This document shows positions 25,891 to 33,888 of a stretch of 64,000 nucleotides of DNA, in pieces. A program made the position numbers and the translations under genes. This DNA comes from Pseudomonadota bacterium (GTDB lineage: Bacteria > Desulfobacterota > Binatia > Binatales > Binataceae). Position 1 is the stretch's first letter. Each line of letters opens with the position of its first letter. Where the stretch lies: NCBI GenBank assembly GCA_021323945.1, contig JAJPKA010000018.1:226853-290852 (forward strand). The letters run 5' to 3'. The notes under the pieces were generated by a model that made no database searches, was not told the origin of the DNA, and saw nothing but the letters and a program-made list of their open reading frames with translations.

Positions 25891-26571
25891 ATGGACAAGG
25901 CGACTTTCCATGCCGCGATCGACAACCTCGTTGCCGAATACCGCTTGGATCGGCATCCCTACGTCAAGCTCGTCAACGAGGGCAGGGCAAGTCGCGAACA
26001 GCTTAAAGGTTACCCCATTCAACATTATGAGATGACTGTTCGCGATTCAGCCCCCCTTTCTGCCATGGCCTACCTTAAAATGTACGAAATCGATCCGAAG
26101 GTCGCCCATGGCTCGGCTAAGGGCTTCGCCGAGGAAGCACTGGGCCTGTACAGCAATTCAGCGGGTCATACCGAATTACTGTTCGAGCTATGGGAAGGTG
26201 GCCTGGGCTTGCCACGGGAGCAATTAGTGAATTCCATCGCTTCCGACGATGCGCGGGCTTTCAACGCCTGCTTGTATCGCATCATTCAACTTAAACCACG
26301 GTTCGTCGGGGCGATTGGACTTTGCGAAGAAATCGAGGTCGAAGCTTATAAGATGCTTCAGGAGGGACTGGAGCGCCATTACGGGTTGAAGCCCGAGCAC
26401 ACCCGCTTTCTGTCCGTGCATTACGAGGCTGACAAGGAACATGGCGAGGGTGGCCATCGAATGATCGATCGCTTTGTGACCGGTTCTGGCCGTGAGGAGG
26501 AGTTCCTTGCCGAAGCGAGGACGCTCGCACGATTTTTCTGGAAGGGTTTTGACTCTATGATGTCGGTCTGA
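25891..26571 (+). CDS. haem-oxygenase-like (TenA/PqqC-type) iron redox enzyme
   Basis: A 226-residue all-helical protein of the haem-oxygenase-like diiron oxidase group. Family traits are the N-terminal RHPYVKLVNEGRASREQLKGY, the helix YPIQHYEMTVRDSAPLSAM with a His/Glu ligand pair, ELWEGGLGL, and a late HYEADKEHGEGGHRMIDRF rich in His and Glu that would complete a metal site. The frame is open to 25786, overlapping mpl, but GGAGG at 25878-25882 places the start at ATG 25891. It follows the murein-recycling genes by 91 bases, so co-transcription is possible without a clear functional link. The substrate is unknown; relatives make PQQ, fatty-acid-derived or amino-acid-derived products. Confidence 0.82.
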   Translation: MDKATFHAAIDNLVAEYRLDRHPYVKLVNEGRASREQLKGYPIQHYEMTVRDSAPLSAMAYLKMYEIDPKVAHGSAKGFAEEALGLYSNSAGHTELLFELWEGGLGLPREQLVNSIASDDARAFNACLYRIIQLKPRFVGAIGLCEEIEVEAYKMLQEGLERHYGLKPEHTRFLSVHYEADKEHGEGGHRMIDRFVTGSGREEEFLAEARTLARFFWKGFDSMMSV

Positions 26572-26618
26572 CCATGATGCGGGTCTGGCGGCTAAGCCTC
26601 GGATTCAGACACTCAACC

Positions 26619-26634
26619 GCGGCTGGGGAGCCGC
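26619..26634. terminator. hairpin between convergent genes
   Basis: GCGGCT-GGGG-AGCCGC, a perfect 6-bp stem with a tetraloop, lies between the convergent haem-oxygenase-like gene and the kinase gene. No T-tract follows on either strand, so its terminator role is only probable. Confidence 0.35.
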
Positions 26635-26645
26635 ACCAGAACGAA

Positions 26646-28217
26646 TCAATGATGGTGGTTTAGCATCTCGCCGATAGTGCTGCCGATCGCGCCGCCAATC
26701 GCGGCCGAGAGCCCAGCGGCGACGGCACTACTATAGTCGGTAGACGGAGTCGCTGCGGCGACCGGGCTCGGATATCCTGAATAAGAATTTGCGGAACTAC
26801 CGTATCCCGAAACGGAACCCGAGTAGCCGCTGGGAGCCGGCTGCCCCAGCGCGCGTTGGCGCATGACCTGCTGTTCTCGTTGGAGTCTTCGCGCTTGTTC
26901 TCGCAACGCAGCTTGCTGTCGCAGCAGTTGCTGGCGTTGGAGGGCAGCCTCCCGCTCAAGCTCCTGCTGCCGCAATGCAGCCTGTTGCTGAAGCTCCTGC
27001 TCACGTTTAAGTTCGTTCAATCTCTGCTGTTCGGCGATTGCCCGCTCCTGCTGCTCGATTTGCTCCATGGCTTTTTCATGGGCGGCAAGCGCGGCCTTTC
27101 GGGCTTCAATCTGATTCCACTCGTAGAGTCCACTGGCTGCCGCCAATGCAAGTCCTGCCGTGCACGCCGCAAGGATCAATCCTAACGAGCGATGCCGGTT
27201 GGCTTTTCGCAGACCGGCTTGGTTTCGATCAGACCCACGGATAGGCGCGGTCAGCTGCTGATCGGTACGAAGTTGAGTCGAGCTCCTAAGACTATCGGTT
27301 GGTGCGTCTTGGTCTGTGTTTAATTGTAAAGTCTGACTATCTGGTTGGGTCGGCACTTTGCGCAGCGGAACTGTACGATCGTCGTTGCTGACTGGCTGGA
27401 GGGGGGAGCTGGAAGGACGCGTGAGCTCTTCTTTGATCCTGAGCAATCTGTTTCGAAACTCGCCGGCATTTGGAATCCGCTGTTCAATATCGTCAGCGAG
27501 CGCGCGCACGAGCAAGTCAGAAAGCGCCTCGTTGCAACCCGGGCGGAGTTGAAAAAGCGGTGGAAAATCAAAAGGCACGGGAGCTCGACCCGAGAGCGCT
27601 TCGTGGAGTGTAGCTCCGAGTGCGTAAAGATCGGAACGCGGTTCAACCATCCCGCTATATTGCTCTTTCGGCGCGTATCCAACGGTGCCGAAGGTGGTCA
27701 TGCGTGTAGACTGGAAGAAGCGCGCGATACCAAAATCGATCAACTTGACTTTCCCGGTGTCGGTGATCATCACGTTGCCGGGTTTCATATCTCGATAAAT
27801 GACGGGCGGCTTGAGGCTGTGTAGATAATCGAGCGTTTCGGCAATCTGGAGGCCGATGTCTACCACTTCCAATTCCCCGAGCTTACCACCGGCGGCCTGC
27901 AGCTTCTCTTCCAGCGTTCTGCCTTCAACGAACTCCATCACGAGGTAGTGACTCTGACCCTCGCTGAACTTGTCATAGATTTGCGGGATACGCTCATCGC
28001 GCAACGAGGCGAGCATGTCCGCTTCACGTTGAAAGGCCGCGACCGCGCGCTTTTGTTCCTCCGGATCAGCGAAGTTGTCGATCATCTCGGCCAAGGCGCA
28101 TCGGCGACGGTTGAGACGTTGATCCTCGGCGAGGTAGACGGTTTTCTGACCGCCACCGCCGAGTTTCCGTATGACCTGGTAGCGGCCGCCGATAACCTGA
28201 GCGTTTGTCGTTGGCAT
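26646..28217 (-). CDS. Ser/Thr protein kinase with WNK-like lysine placement
   Basis: Membrane protein kinase of 523 residues. The kinase domain (about 11-260) has a glycine loop LGGGGQKTVYLA (19-30), HRD-type YRDMKPGNVM with D143 and K145, and DFG at 161-163 with FGTVGYAPKEQY following. The usual VAIK lysine is absent: the strand reads CALAEM with A43 there. K25 in the glycine loop (GGQKTVY) aligns with the catalytic lysine of eukaryotic WNK kinases (GSFKTVY). A disordered linker, one membrane helix (about 345-363) and a long Gln/Glu-rich coiled coil (about 368-458) follow. Last come a Gly/Ser/Tyr tail and a glycine-zipper-like AAGLSAAIGGAIGSTIGEML. Start at ATG 28217 with GAGGA upstream. 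FHA genes lie next on the same strand. Confidence 0.9.
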   Translation of the reverse strand: MPTTNAQVIGGRYQVIRKLGGGGQKTVYLAEDQRLNRRRCALAEMIDNFADPEEQKRAVAAFQREADMLASLRDERIPQIYDKFSEGQSHYLVMEFVEGRTLEEKLQAAGGKLGELEVVDIGLQIAETLDYLHSLKPPVIYRDMKPGNVMITDTGKVKLIDFGIARFFQSTRMTTFGTVGYAPKEQYSGMVEPRSDLYALGATLHEALSGRAPVPFDFPPLFQLRPGCNEALSDLLVRALADDIEQRIPNAGEFRNRLLRIKEELTRPSSSPLQPVSNDDRTVPLRKVPTQPDSQTLQLNTDQDAPTDSLRSSTQLRTDQQLTAPIRGSDRNQAGLRKANRHRSLGLILAACTAGLALAAASGLYEWNQIEARKAALAAHEKAMEQIEQQERAIAEQQRLNELKREQELQQQAALRQQELEREAALQRQQLLRQQAALREQARRLQREQQVMRQRALGQPAPSGYSGSVSGYGSSANSYSGYPSPVAAATPSTDYSSAVAAGLSAAIGGAIGSTIGEMLNHHH

Positions 28218-28337
28218 CGATTGATCCTCGGCAGATATTAGCCGGTCGAAATTCAAAAACTGCGCGTTTCCAGGCCTATTCCGTTCCGGAGCCTCGCCCG
28301 GATGCAGGCTGTCGTTTTCTGACGGAGAAAGATCGGC

Positions 28338-29345
28338 TCACTGCTTGCTCAAGTTGGAGCGTAGCTCGCGGTCTTTTCTAAAGCCCTTGGCCTCCAGGGC
28401 CTCTATTTGCTGTTTTTCCTGTTCCGAAGTTACACGGCTTAGGATACCTTCATAGACCGTTTGTGCGCTCGGTAAGGCGGCGCTGTCAGGGTAAAGGGCG
28501 TAAGTTACTTTGCAATGGAGCTGGTCGATAGATACGGGTGAATACTCGATAGTCTCGCGCGAAACGCTAGTCCTCCCACTGGGATCTTTCTGAAGATATT
28601 CTTCCTCAAGCACCACGTGCGAGGGGTCGATTGCACGCGCTTTCATACTGGCGACAGTCGCTCCCCGTTGAACATAACTTGCGACTGACATGACGACCCC
28701 CTGGTTCGCTTGGTAGAAACCAATTCCCTCATACAAATCGGCGTCGCTCGTAGCGCCTGATGGGACGCTGAATATACGGGGTATGGTGCCACCCCAATGG
28801 CCTATGAAGACCGAGCTGGCGTTTGGTAATTGGAAATTGTTTCGGTCAGCGGTCAAGCTCGCAAGACCAACACCCCCCTGATCTCTTGGTGCAAAAGTTT
28901 GGTCCGAGCTTCCGTGCCGGAGCGCCAAAAGTGTTGCGCAAGCGACAACTGCAAGTCCTGCGGTCGCGACCAGCTTCCGTTTGTGCCGCCACCAGGAAAA
29001 CGCGCTCCCGCCCATACTCGATGCAGAGCAGGAAGCGTCATGACCGGTTGGATAGATTGAGTTGCTTACGGTCAGCTCTACATCGCCCAAACGGATTCGA
29101 TCTCCTTCCTTAAGCTCCGCCTTATCGATCCTGCTTCCGGCAACGAAGGTACCATTGTGGCTACCGAGGTCCTCAATGGTGCAGCGGTTGTCTTCAATGC
29201 CGATTAGGGCGTGATGACGCGACACCGACCTATCGGAGAGGATGATATCGTTATCGGCAGATCGCCCCAATCGTACCGGCTTGCCAGGCTCGAGGAGGAA
29301 TCGTTTCCCATCGGACCCTATTAACGATGCTTCTCGGTTTGCCAT
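28338..29345 (-). CDS. FHA domain membrane protein 1
   Basis: A 335-residue protein starting with a forkhead-associated domain (about 1-95) that binds phosphothreonine. VRLGRSADNDIIL, the SVSRHHA loop (binding Ser/Arg/His) and GSHNGTFVAG (binding Asn) are all intact. After a short linker a membrane helix (LVATAGLAVVACATLLAL) leads to a C-terminal region of about 170 residues that I do not recognise. This contains a beta-rich part (VVMSVASYVQRGATVASMKAR) and a charged end. It lies between the kinase and a secreted hydrolase, all minus strand. The natural reading is that it recognises threonines phosphorylated by the neighbouring kinase, but no direct evidence exists here. Confidence 0.9.
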   Translation of the reverse strand: MANREASLIGSDGKRFLLEPGKPVRLGRSADNDIILSDRSVSRHHALIGIEDNRCTIEDLGSHNGTFVAGSRIDKAELKEGDRIRLGDVELTVSNSIYPTGHDASCSASSMGGSAFSWWRHKRKLVATAGLAVVACATLLALRHGSSDQTFAPRDQGGVGLASLTADRNNFQLPNASSVFIGHWGGTIPRIFSVPSGATSDADLYEGIGFYQANQGVVMSVASYVQRGATVASMKARAIDPSHVVLEEEYLQKDPSGRTSVSRETIEYSPVSIDQLHCKVTYALYPDSAALPSAQTVYEGILSRVTSEQEKQQIEALEAKGFRKDRELRSNLSKQ

Positions 29346-29374
29346 CGAGGTGTGATGAGCCTCCTGAGCTGGAC

Positions 29375-31195
29375 TCAGGGCATTCTGGCTTGGAGCGTTC
29401 CGGGACTTGACTGCAGCAGACTGCGTTTGAGTTGGAACAAATCACTGCGAATCGTATTCAACAGCGGTGGTGCCGGCGGCGAGTAAGGCCCGAATCCGTG
29501 GTTCGGACCTAGATACTTGTATAAGTTCGGCGAAAGATGCTGGCCGGCTCCGGTCGCGGGCGGGTCGTCGAGGTAATTGTCGAGCAAGTGAGAATTCAGG
29601 AACGGCGCGTAAAGCTCAGCATTGTCTACCCCCTCGGTGGGAGTGCTGCCCATCAGTTGCCAAAATGGTGCACTACCGATGTCGCATTGAAAACTCCAAT
29701 TGACCACGCCGCATCCTCCCGGGGGCCGCAATGAATCGAGTGAAAACACGTACTGTAACGCGGCGGGTGTAAAGGACCACAGAGGAGCGTCCGTTTCATT
29801 CATCGGCCACGGCCGCTTACCGTTGATAGCAAAGGGTCTTAAAGAGGCCAGCCCTTGACTGATGGGCGTCAGGATATTGATTGCGTCGTCCGCGCGCGTG
29901 CGATGTTTCACTTTGGTGGCGATGAATTGCGGCGGCAGCGAATCATAACTGGTGGGTGAGGCCAAGGATATAATTCCGAGCCGAGTCCAGAAAATCCGCT
30001 GGCCATCCGCACCATAACGAGTATAGAGGCGATACGCTACTCCTTCGACAAAAAAATTACCTTGAGAATGTCCGATAAGTATAAAATAGTTGGTATTGAC
30101 TGGTTGAGCATTGGCCTTGCGTGCCATCTCGGACCGATAGCTTCGCACTATAGTGTCGGCGATGGACGCTACCAGCGAGTTATTGGCTGTGTTGTTGATA
30201 CCGCTTGGCAGGAGCGGAAAACTGGTACCGAACAATCTGAAAATTGGTGGAGTCGTCGACTGTACGATGGATTCGATGAGATCACCTGGCGTCAATGGCA
30301 TGCCGATCAACGCTCCCGAGCGGATTCCGTTGGCGGTGCTGAGAAACTGACAGGCAGGCACGTTCCACCATACCGTCCTAAACCGCGCAGCAGGTACGAA
30401 CGGTTGACCGCAATTTTGACCGAACCATATGCCGCTCCAGGGATCCTGACCAGAGGGATTGCAAGTCAAGCCGAACATATTGTCGATTTCGTTGGCGACC
30501 TTGATTGGTGCGAGTGGTCCGACCGGCACCGGAACCTGTGGCCATGTCACCTGGTCGCGCCTATCGATCAGGTTCTGTGCGACGGTATCATGCTCGGATA
30601 AGCAACTTCCGCGCCAGTTATCTCGACTTTCCGTGAGATCCTTCGTGCGGGGAGTGTTGATCCCGTTGATGTAAAAATAGGTGAAGATCGGCCTCGATCG
30701 CCGGGGAACGACAAACCCCGTGCAGTGTGGTTCAATCAAGGGGCGCAAAAAACCTTCCAGGAAGGTCGATGCCGCTGCTCCGCCCCAAGCCTGATTTTCT
30801 AAAGGGTTCGGTCCGCAGGGAAAGCTTGGCGGAGGGGTCGGATACGGCTGCGGACGCTCCCCATCGCCGGAGTTGGAACTGAAGACGTCCCCACCCGCAC
30901 TGCCACCGTTGTCTGAATTCGAGTTAAAGGTATCTCCTCCCCCGCCGCTGTCCGAGTTGGAGTTAAAGGTATCTCCTCCCCCCGTAGAGTCACCGCCGAA
31001 GTAATCGGTACTGGTGCCACCGCTGTTGTCGTCATAGGAAACCCCACCCCGCAAAGTGGTGGTGGAGCCGTCCGAAGAGGCGTCCTGCGCAGCTGCCGAG
31101 ACGATCCCGATGGCAGCCAAGAGGAAAAGCGCACCGACTAGCGTCAGGCCGAACGCGATGCGTGCGCGTAGTTGAGCCCTGGGGCAAATCATCAT
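29375..31195 (-). CDS. secreted alpha/beta hydrolase-like protein with Asp/Asn/Gly repeats
   Basis: A 606-residue exported protein. Residues 1-38 form a signal peptide ending AAAQ. A disordered region (about 40-125) rich in Gly, Ser, Asp and Asn contains three GGDxFxSNS repeats. Downstream, FTYFYINGINTPRTKD (about 171-186) resembles the oxyanion loop, and YFILIGHSQGNFF (370-382) is a GxSxG nucleophile elbow with S377. SPTSYD and late Asp and His residues may complete a triad. The fold is lipase-like; substrate unknown. It lies between two FHA genes, 29 bases upstream of FHA gene 1, so it is part of the same transcription unit. It may be the effector of the signalling block or be anchored to it. 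Confidence 0.78.
   Translation of the reverse strand: MMICPRAQLRARIAFGLTLVGALFLLAAIGIVSAAAQDASSDGSTTTLRGGVSYDDNSGGTSTDYFGGDSTGGGDTFNSNSDSGGGGDTFNSNSDNGGSAGGDVFSSNSGDGERPQPYPTPPPSFPCGPNPLENQAWGGAAASTFLEGFLRPLIEPHCTGFVVPRRSRPIFTYFYINGINTPRTKDLTESRDNWRGSCLSEHDTVAQNLIDRRDQVTWPQVPVPVGPLAPIKVANEIDNMFGLTCNPSGQDPWSGIWFGQNCGQPFVPAARFRTVWWNVPACQFLSTANGIRSGALIGMPLTPGDLIESIVQSTTPPIFRLFGTSFPLLPSGINNTANNSLVASIADTIVRSYRSEMARKANAQPVNTNYFILIGHSQGNFFVEGVAYRLYTRYGADGQRIFWTRLGIISLASPTSYDSLPPQFIATKVKHRTRADDAINILTPISQGLASLRPFAINGKRPWPMNETDAPLWSFTPAALQYVFSLDSLRPPGGCGVVNWSFQCDIGSAPFWQLMGSTPTEGVDNAELYAPFLNSHLLDNYLDDPPATGAGQHLSPNLYKYLGPNHGFGPYSPPAPPLLNTIRSDLFQLKRSLLQSSPGTLQARMP
30860..30982. repeat. in-frame repeat coding GGDTFNSNSD-type units
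   Basis: Three degenerate units in the secreted hydrolase gene. Two are nearly identical at the DNA level (shared GAGTTAAAGGTATCTCCTCC on the plus strand) and encode GGDTFNSNSD. The third encodes GGDVFSSNSG. The Asp/Asn-rich units recall calcium-binding linkers, but no standard EF-hand or RTX nonapeptide is met. Confidence 0.75.
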
Positions 31196-31315
31196 CTTCA
31201 GGTGTGTCCGCGATTCATAGCGAAACCTTTATCCAGCCTTCACCTGTCGTTCGAATTATAAGCGTGATGCGCAATTATTGCCGAAGTCTAGCATATAGGC
31301 AGTGTCTGTGGCTAG

Positions 31316-32143
31316 TTATCGCACAATCGTCGAATTTCGTGCGCAAATCGGCGACCGCAGATCAATCGCTCCCTCAGCACAGAATGCTGCGATGTCGGCC
31401 GGTTCTATTGCCCGAGGACCGCGGTCGAGATCCTTGCCCTCGGCGTGCCGCCCCAGATAAGCGACTCGGCAAAAGATGGAATCGGCCGGAAGCACCCCCT
31501 GGTTGCACATTCGCGCCGTTGGCTCCAGCGAGATCCATGAGGCGTCGGCTGTGTGTTCGCGGTCAGTTTGAAGGATGGCTTGTCCGGCCGCGGTTGCGTT
31601 GGCGTCCTGGCCAGAAACTGCCCTTTTGTCAAAGAACCAGCCTCGTCGTGCAAGGTGATTCGCTATCGCGGGACTCCGGCTGGGATAATTGTCGCCTGCG
31701 CGAGCCGTTGTGGCGGCGGAAGGCTGTGGCCTTAACTGTCGTCGCAGTGCCAGCTCCGTCGCCCCGAGTCCCAAGACGAAAAACAGGACGATCGCAGCGG
31801 TGGAGTTCACTGAGAAGTGTCGTCGCCGCTTCGGGTTTTCGCCGCTGCTGTCTTGAATTTTCTGACAAGGCCGATTCTCGAATAGGAATTCTGCCTCGCC
31901 AAAGCGCAACAGGTCACCATTGAAAAGCTGAAGCTTCGTGATCCTGCGACTTCCCACCCAGGTGCCATTGCGGCTCCCAAGATCTCTGATAAAAAATCTG
32001 CCGTTTTCGAGCCTGATCTCGGCATGATGGCGCGACACGGAGGAATGCGCGATAACGATATTGTTGTCCTTGCTACGGCCGATGGTAGTTGTCCCGCCCG
32101 CGATTTGGAACGGCTTACCCTCGTTGTTGACCAGCGACGCCAT
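31316..32143 (-). CDS. FHA domain membrane protein 2
   Basis: A 275-residue protein with an N-terminal FHA domain (about 1-92). It carries TTIGRSKDNNIVI, SVSRHHAEI and LGSRNGTWVG with the phosphothreonine-binding Arg, Ser, His and Asn in place. A membrane helix follows (VNSTAAIVLFFVLGLGATELAL). The C-terminal 140 residues are unlike those of FHA protein 1, contain several cysteines (CNQGVLPADSIFCRVAYLG and two later) and match nothing I know; disulfides outside the membrane are possible. It is the first gene of the signalling block, 120 bases upstream of the secreted hydrolase gene. Two FHA proteins with different outer domains suggest two outputs from one kinase. Confidence 0.88.
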   Translation of the reverse strand: MASLVNNEGKPFQIAGGTTTIGRSKDNNIVIAHSSVSRHHAEIRLENGRFFIRDLGSRNGTWVGSRRITKLQLFNGDLLRFGEAEFLFENRPCQKIQDSSGENPKRRRHFSVNSTAAIVLFFVLGLGATELALRRQLRPQPSAATTARAGDNYPSRSPAIANHLARRGWFFDKRAVSGQDANATAAGQAILQTDREHTADASWISLEPTARMCNQGVLPADSIFCRVAYLGRHAEGKDLDRGPRAIEPADIAAFCAEGAIDLRSPICARNSTIVR

Positions 32144-32182
32144 GCTCTAACCTTAGACCTTCGCTATAGGATTGGGGCCATC

Positions 32183-32971
32183 TCAGTCCAGCTTGACCAG
32201 TAGGCCGCGCGCCTGTGCTGATTCGAACATCAAGCGGAAAAACCACGCCGCCAGGACAAAATAGAGAACATTCAGTTCCAGGCCCCAGGCAAAGTGCGAA
32301 GTGGAGAAAGCGCCGCGTTCAATCACAGCACGCATGCCTTCGAAGCAGTGGGTAGTCGGGAGCGCCAGGGCTGCGCCTTGCAGCCATTCGGGCAGTGATT
32401 TCAGCGGGTAAAAGACGCACGAAAGCGGCATCAGCAGGCCTGCGACGCTCCAGGCCATGGTTTGGAACTTGGTCGTATAACGGAAAATAAGACCCGTCAC
32501 AGCTATTCCAACCGCAAGCGCGAATAATGCAAGGTTAAGCAGGAAGGGCAGCAGTGACGGAAAGACCGGAAAAACATTGTAATGGTAACACAGTAAGGCA
32601 ATCCCTGCCTCGGCAATCAGTCCGATGATTGCCTTGCCCAGATTAACCGCGATCAATCCCGTTACATACTCTGAAACGCTGAGCGGAGAGGCGAACAAAT
32701 TAACCAGGTTGCGCGACCATAGCTCATCGAGGAAGCCGACAGCGATGTCGCGTTGGAAACTGTTGAAAAGGCCCCAAAGGATGACCGCCCCCAGTAAGCA
32801 GTTGACCAGTCCAGGCTGCAAACGATCGCTGTGACGCAAATAGATCGTGAAAAATCCCCAGACCACGATATTGACTATTGGCCAATAAATCATGTTGCTG
32901 AGGTGGTTCCCGTTATGACGCACCTCGTAGAGGTGCCGCAGGATCACCGCCTTAATTCGATAGGACTTCAT
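32183..32971 (-). CDS. ABC-2 type transporter permease
   Basis: A 262-residue inner-membrane permease with six predicted helices, for example MIYWPIVNIVVWGFFTIYL, LLGAVILWGLFNSF, LFALAVGIAVTGLIFRYTT and LNVLYFVLAAWFFRLMF. The last third has the ABC-2 signature region MPLSCVFYPLKSLPEWLQGAALALPTTHCFEGMRAV. The frame is open to 33010, but ATG 32971 avoids overlap with the ATPase stop and leaves a 4-base gap. Together with the adjacent ATPase it forms a full exporter of the DrrAB/NodIJ kind. NodJ-like permeases export lipo-oligosaccharide and others export drugs or glycans. The divergent glycosyltransferase favours a glycan or glycolipid cargo (inference). Confidence 0.9.
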   Translation of the reverse strand: MKSYRIKAVILRHLYEVRHNGNHLSNMIYWPIVNIVVWGFFTIYLRHSDRLQPGLVNCLLGAVILWGLFNSFQRDIAVGFLDELWSRNLVNLFASPLSVSEYVTGLIAVNLGKAIIGLIAEAGIALLCYHYNVFPVFPSLLPFLLNLALFALAVGIAVTGLIFRYTTKFQTMAWSVAGLLMPLSCVFYPLKSLPEWLQGAALALPTTHCFEGMRAVIERGAFSTSHFAWGLELNVLYFVLAAWFFRLMFESAQARGLLVKLD

Positions 32972-32975
32972 CGAC

Positions 32976-33707
32976 CTACTGTTGTGCGATGCGGAGGAAA
33001 ACTTCATCAAGCGCCGGTGTCACACGGTGTTCGTTCAAGATCTCGCGGGTGACTTCGATTGGGGTGCCGGACGCGATGATCCGGCCGCGATTAAGGAAGA
33101 ACACGCGCCCACACATGCGTTGTATATCACGCATATTGTGGGAGGTGATCAAAATTGTCGTCCCGCGTCGCGCCTGCAGCTCGAGAAGGATATCGCGCAC
33201 TTGCATGGCGCCTTGTGGGTCGAGATAAGCCGTTGGTTCATCGAACAAAAGCAATTCGGGATCATTGAGGAACGCCTTGCACAATCCGACGCGGGTGCTC
33301 TCGCCTGAGGAAAGGCGCGCGATCGGTTTGTTGCTCAGATGGAGTATTCTGAACTGCTCTAATAGACCGACGATCTTGGCGGTCGAGTTGCCTACATTGT
33401 AGATCTGCGCAAAGACTCTTAAGTTCTCCAAAACAGTCAAGCGACCGGGCAAGGCCATATAGGGCGAAGTGAAGTTCAACCGCTGGAGGATTTCCCGGCG
33501 GTGCTTGTGCAACTCCTTGCCGAATAAAGCGATCCGGCCCGAGCTCGGCGTAATCAAACCCAACAGCATGTGGACAGTGGTGGTTTTGCCGGCGCCATTG
33601 GGTCCTACCAATCCGACAATTTCGCCCTGCTGAACCGCGAAAGACACATTGTCCACGGCGCGGAGGTTGCCGAAGCGTTTCGTCAGATGTTCGACCACTA
33701 CCAGCAT
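32976..33707 (-). CDS. ABC transporter ATP-binding protein
   Basis: The 243-residue motor subunit of the ABC-2 exporter. It has Walker A GPNGAGKTTT, a Q-loop region near LNFTSPY, the signature LSSGESTRVGL, Walker B ELLLFDEPTAYLDP and the H-loop ITSHNMRD. LSSGE departs slightly from the LSGGQ consensus but is common in this subgroup. It ends just before the permease start, so the pair is co-translated. The ATG at 33707 starts directly with MLVVVEHLTKRFG. The region up to the divergent glycosyltransferase gene (about 180 bases) must hold both promoters. Confidence 0.93.
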   Translation of the reverse strand: MLVVVEHLTKRFGNLRAVDNVSFAVQQGEIVGLVGPNGAGKTTTVHMLLGLITPSSGRIALFGKELHKHRREILQRLNFTSPYMALPGRLTVLENLRVFAQIYNVGNSTAKIVGLLEQFRILHLSNKPIARLSSGESTRVGLCKAFLNDPELLLFDEPTAYLDPQGAMQVRDILLELQARRGTTILITSHNMRDIQRMCGRVFFLNRGRIIASGTPIEVTREILNEHRVTPALDEVFLRIAQQ

Positions 33708-33888
33708 GTGGCGTCACGGTACGCCATACGTTGGCGGCGGACAAGCCGACGAAGTACTAACAGGTTGTGGAAAAAGGAGGTACTTTGGCCCAACGTACTT
33801 GCGCTCAGCCGCTTTAAAGGGTAAAAGGCACAAGACTGCGCGACGCAGTCTTTCGCCAGTCCTGGCCCTCAACCAAAAAAGGTAAAAA

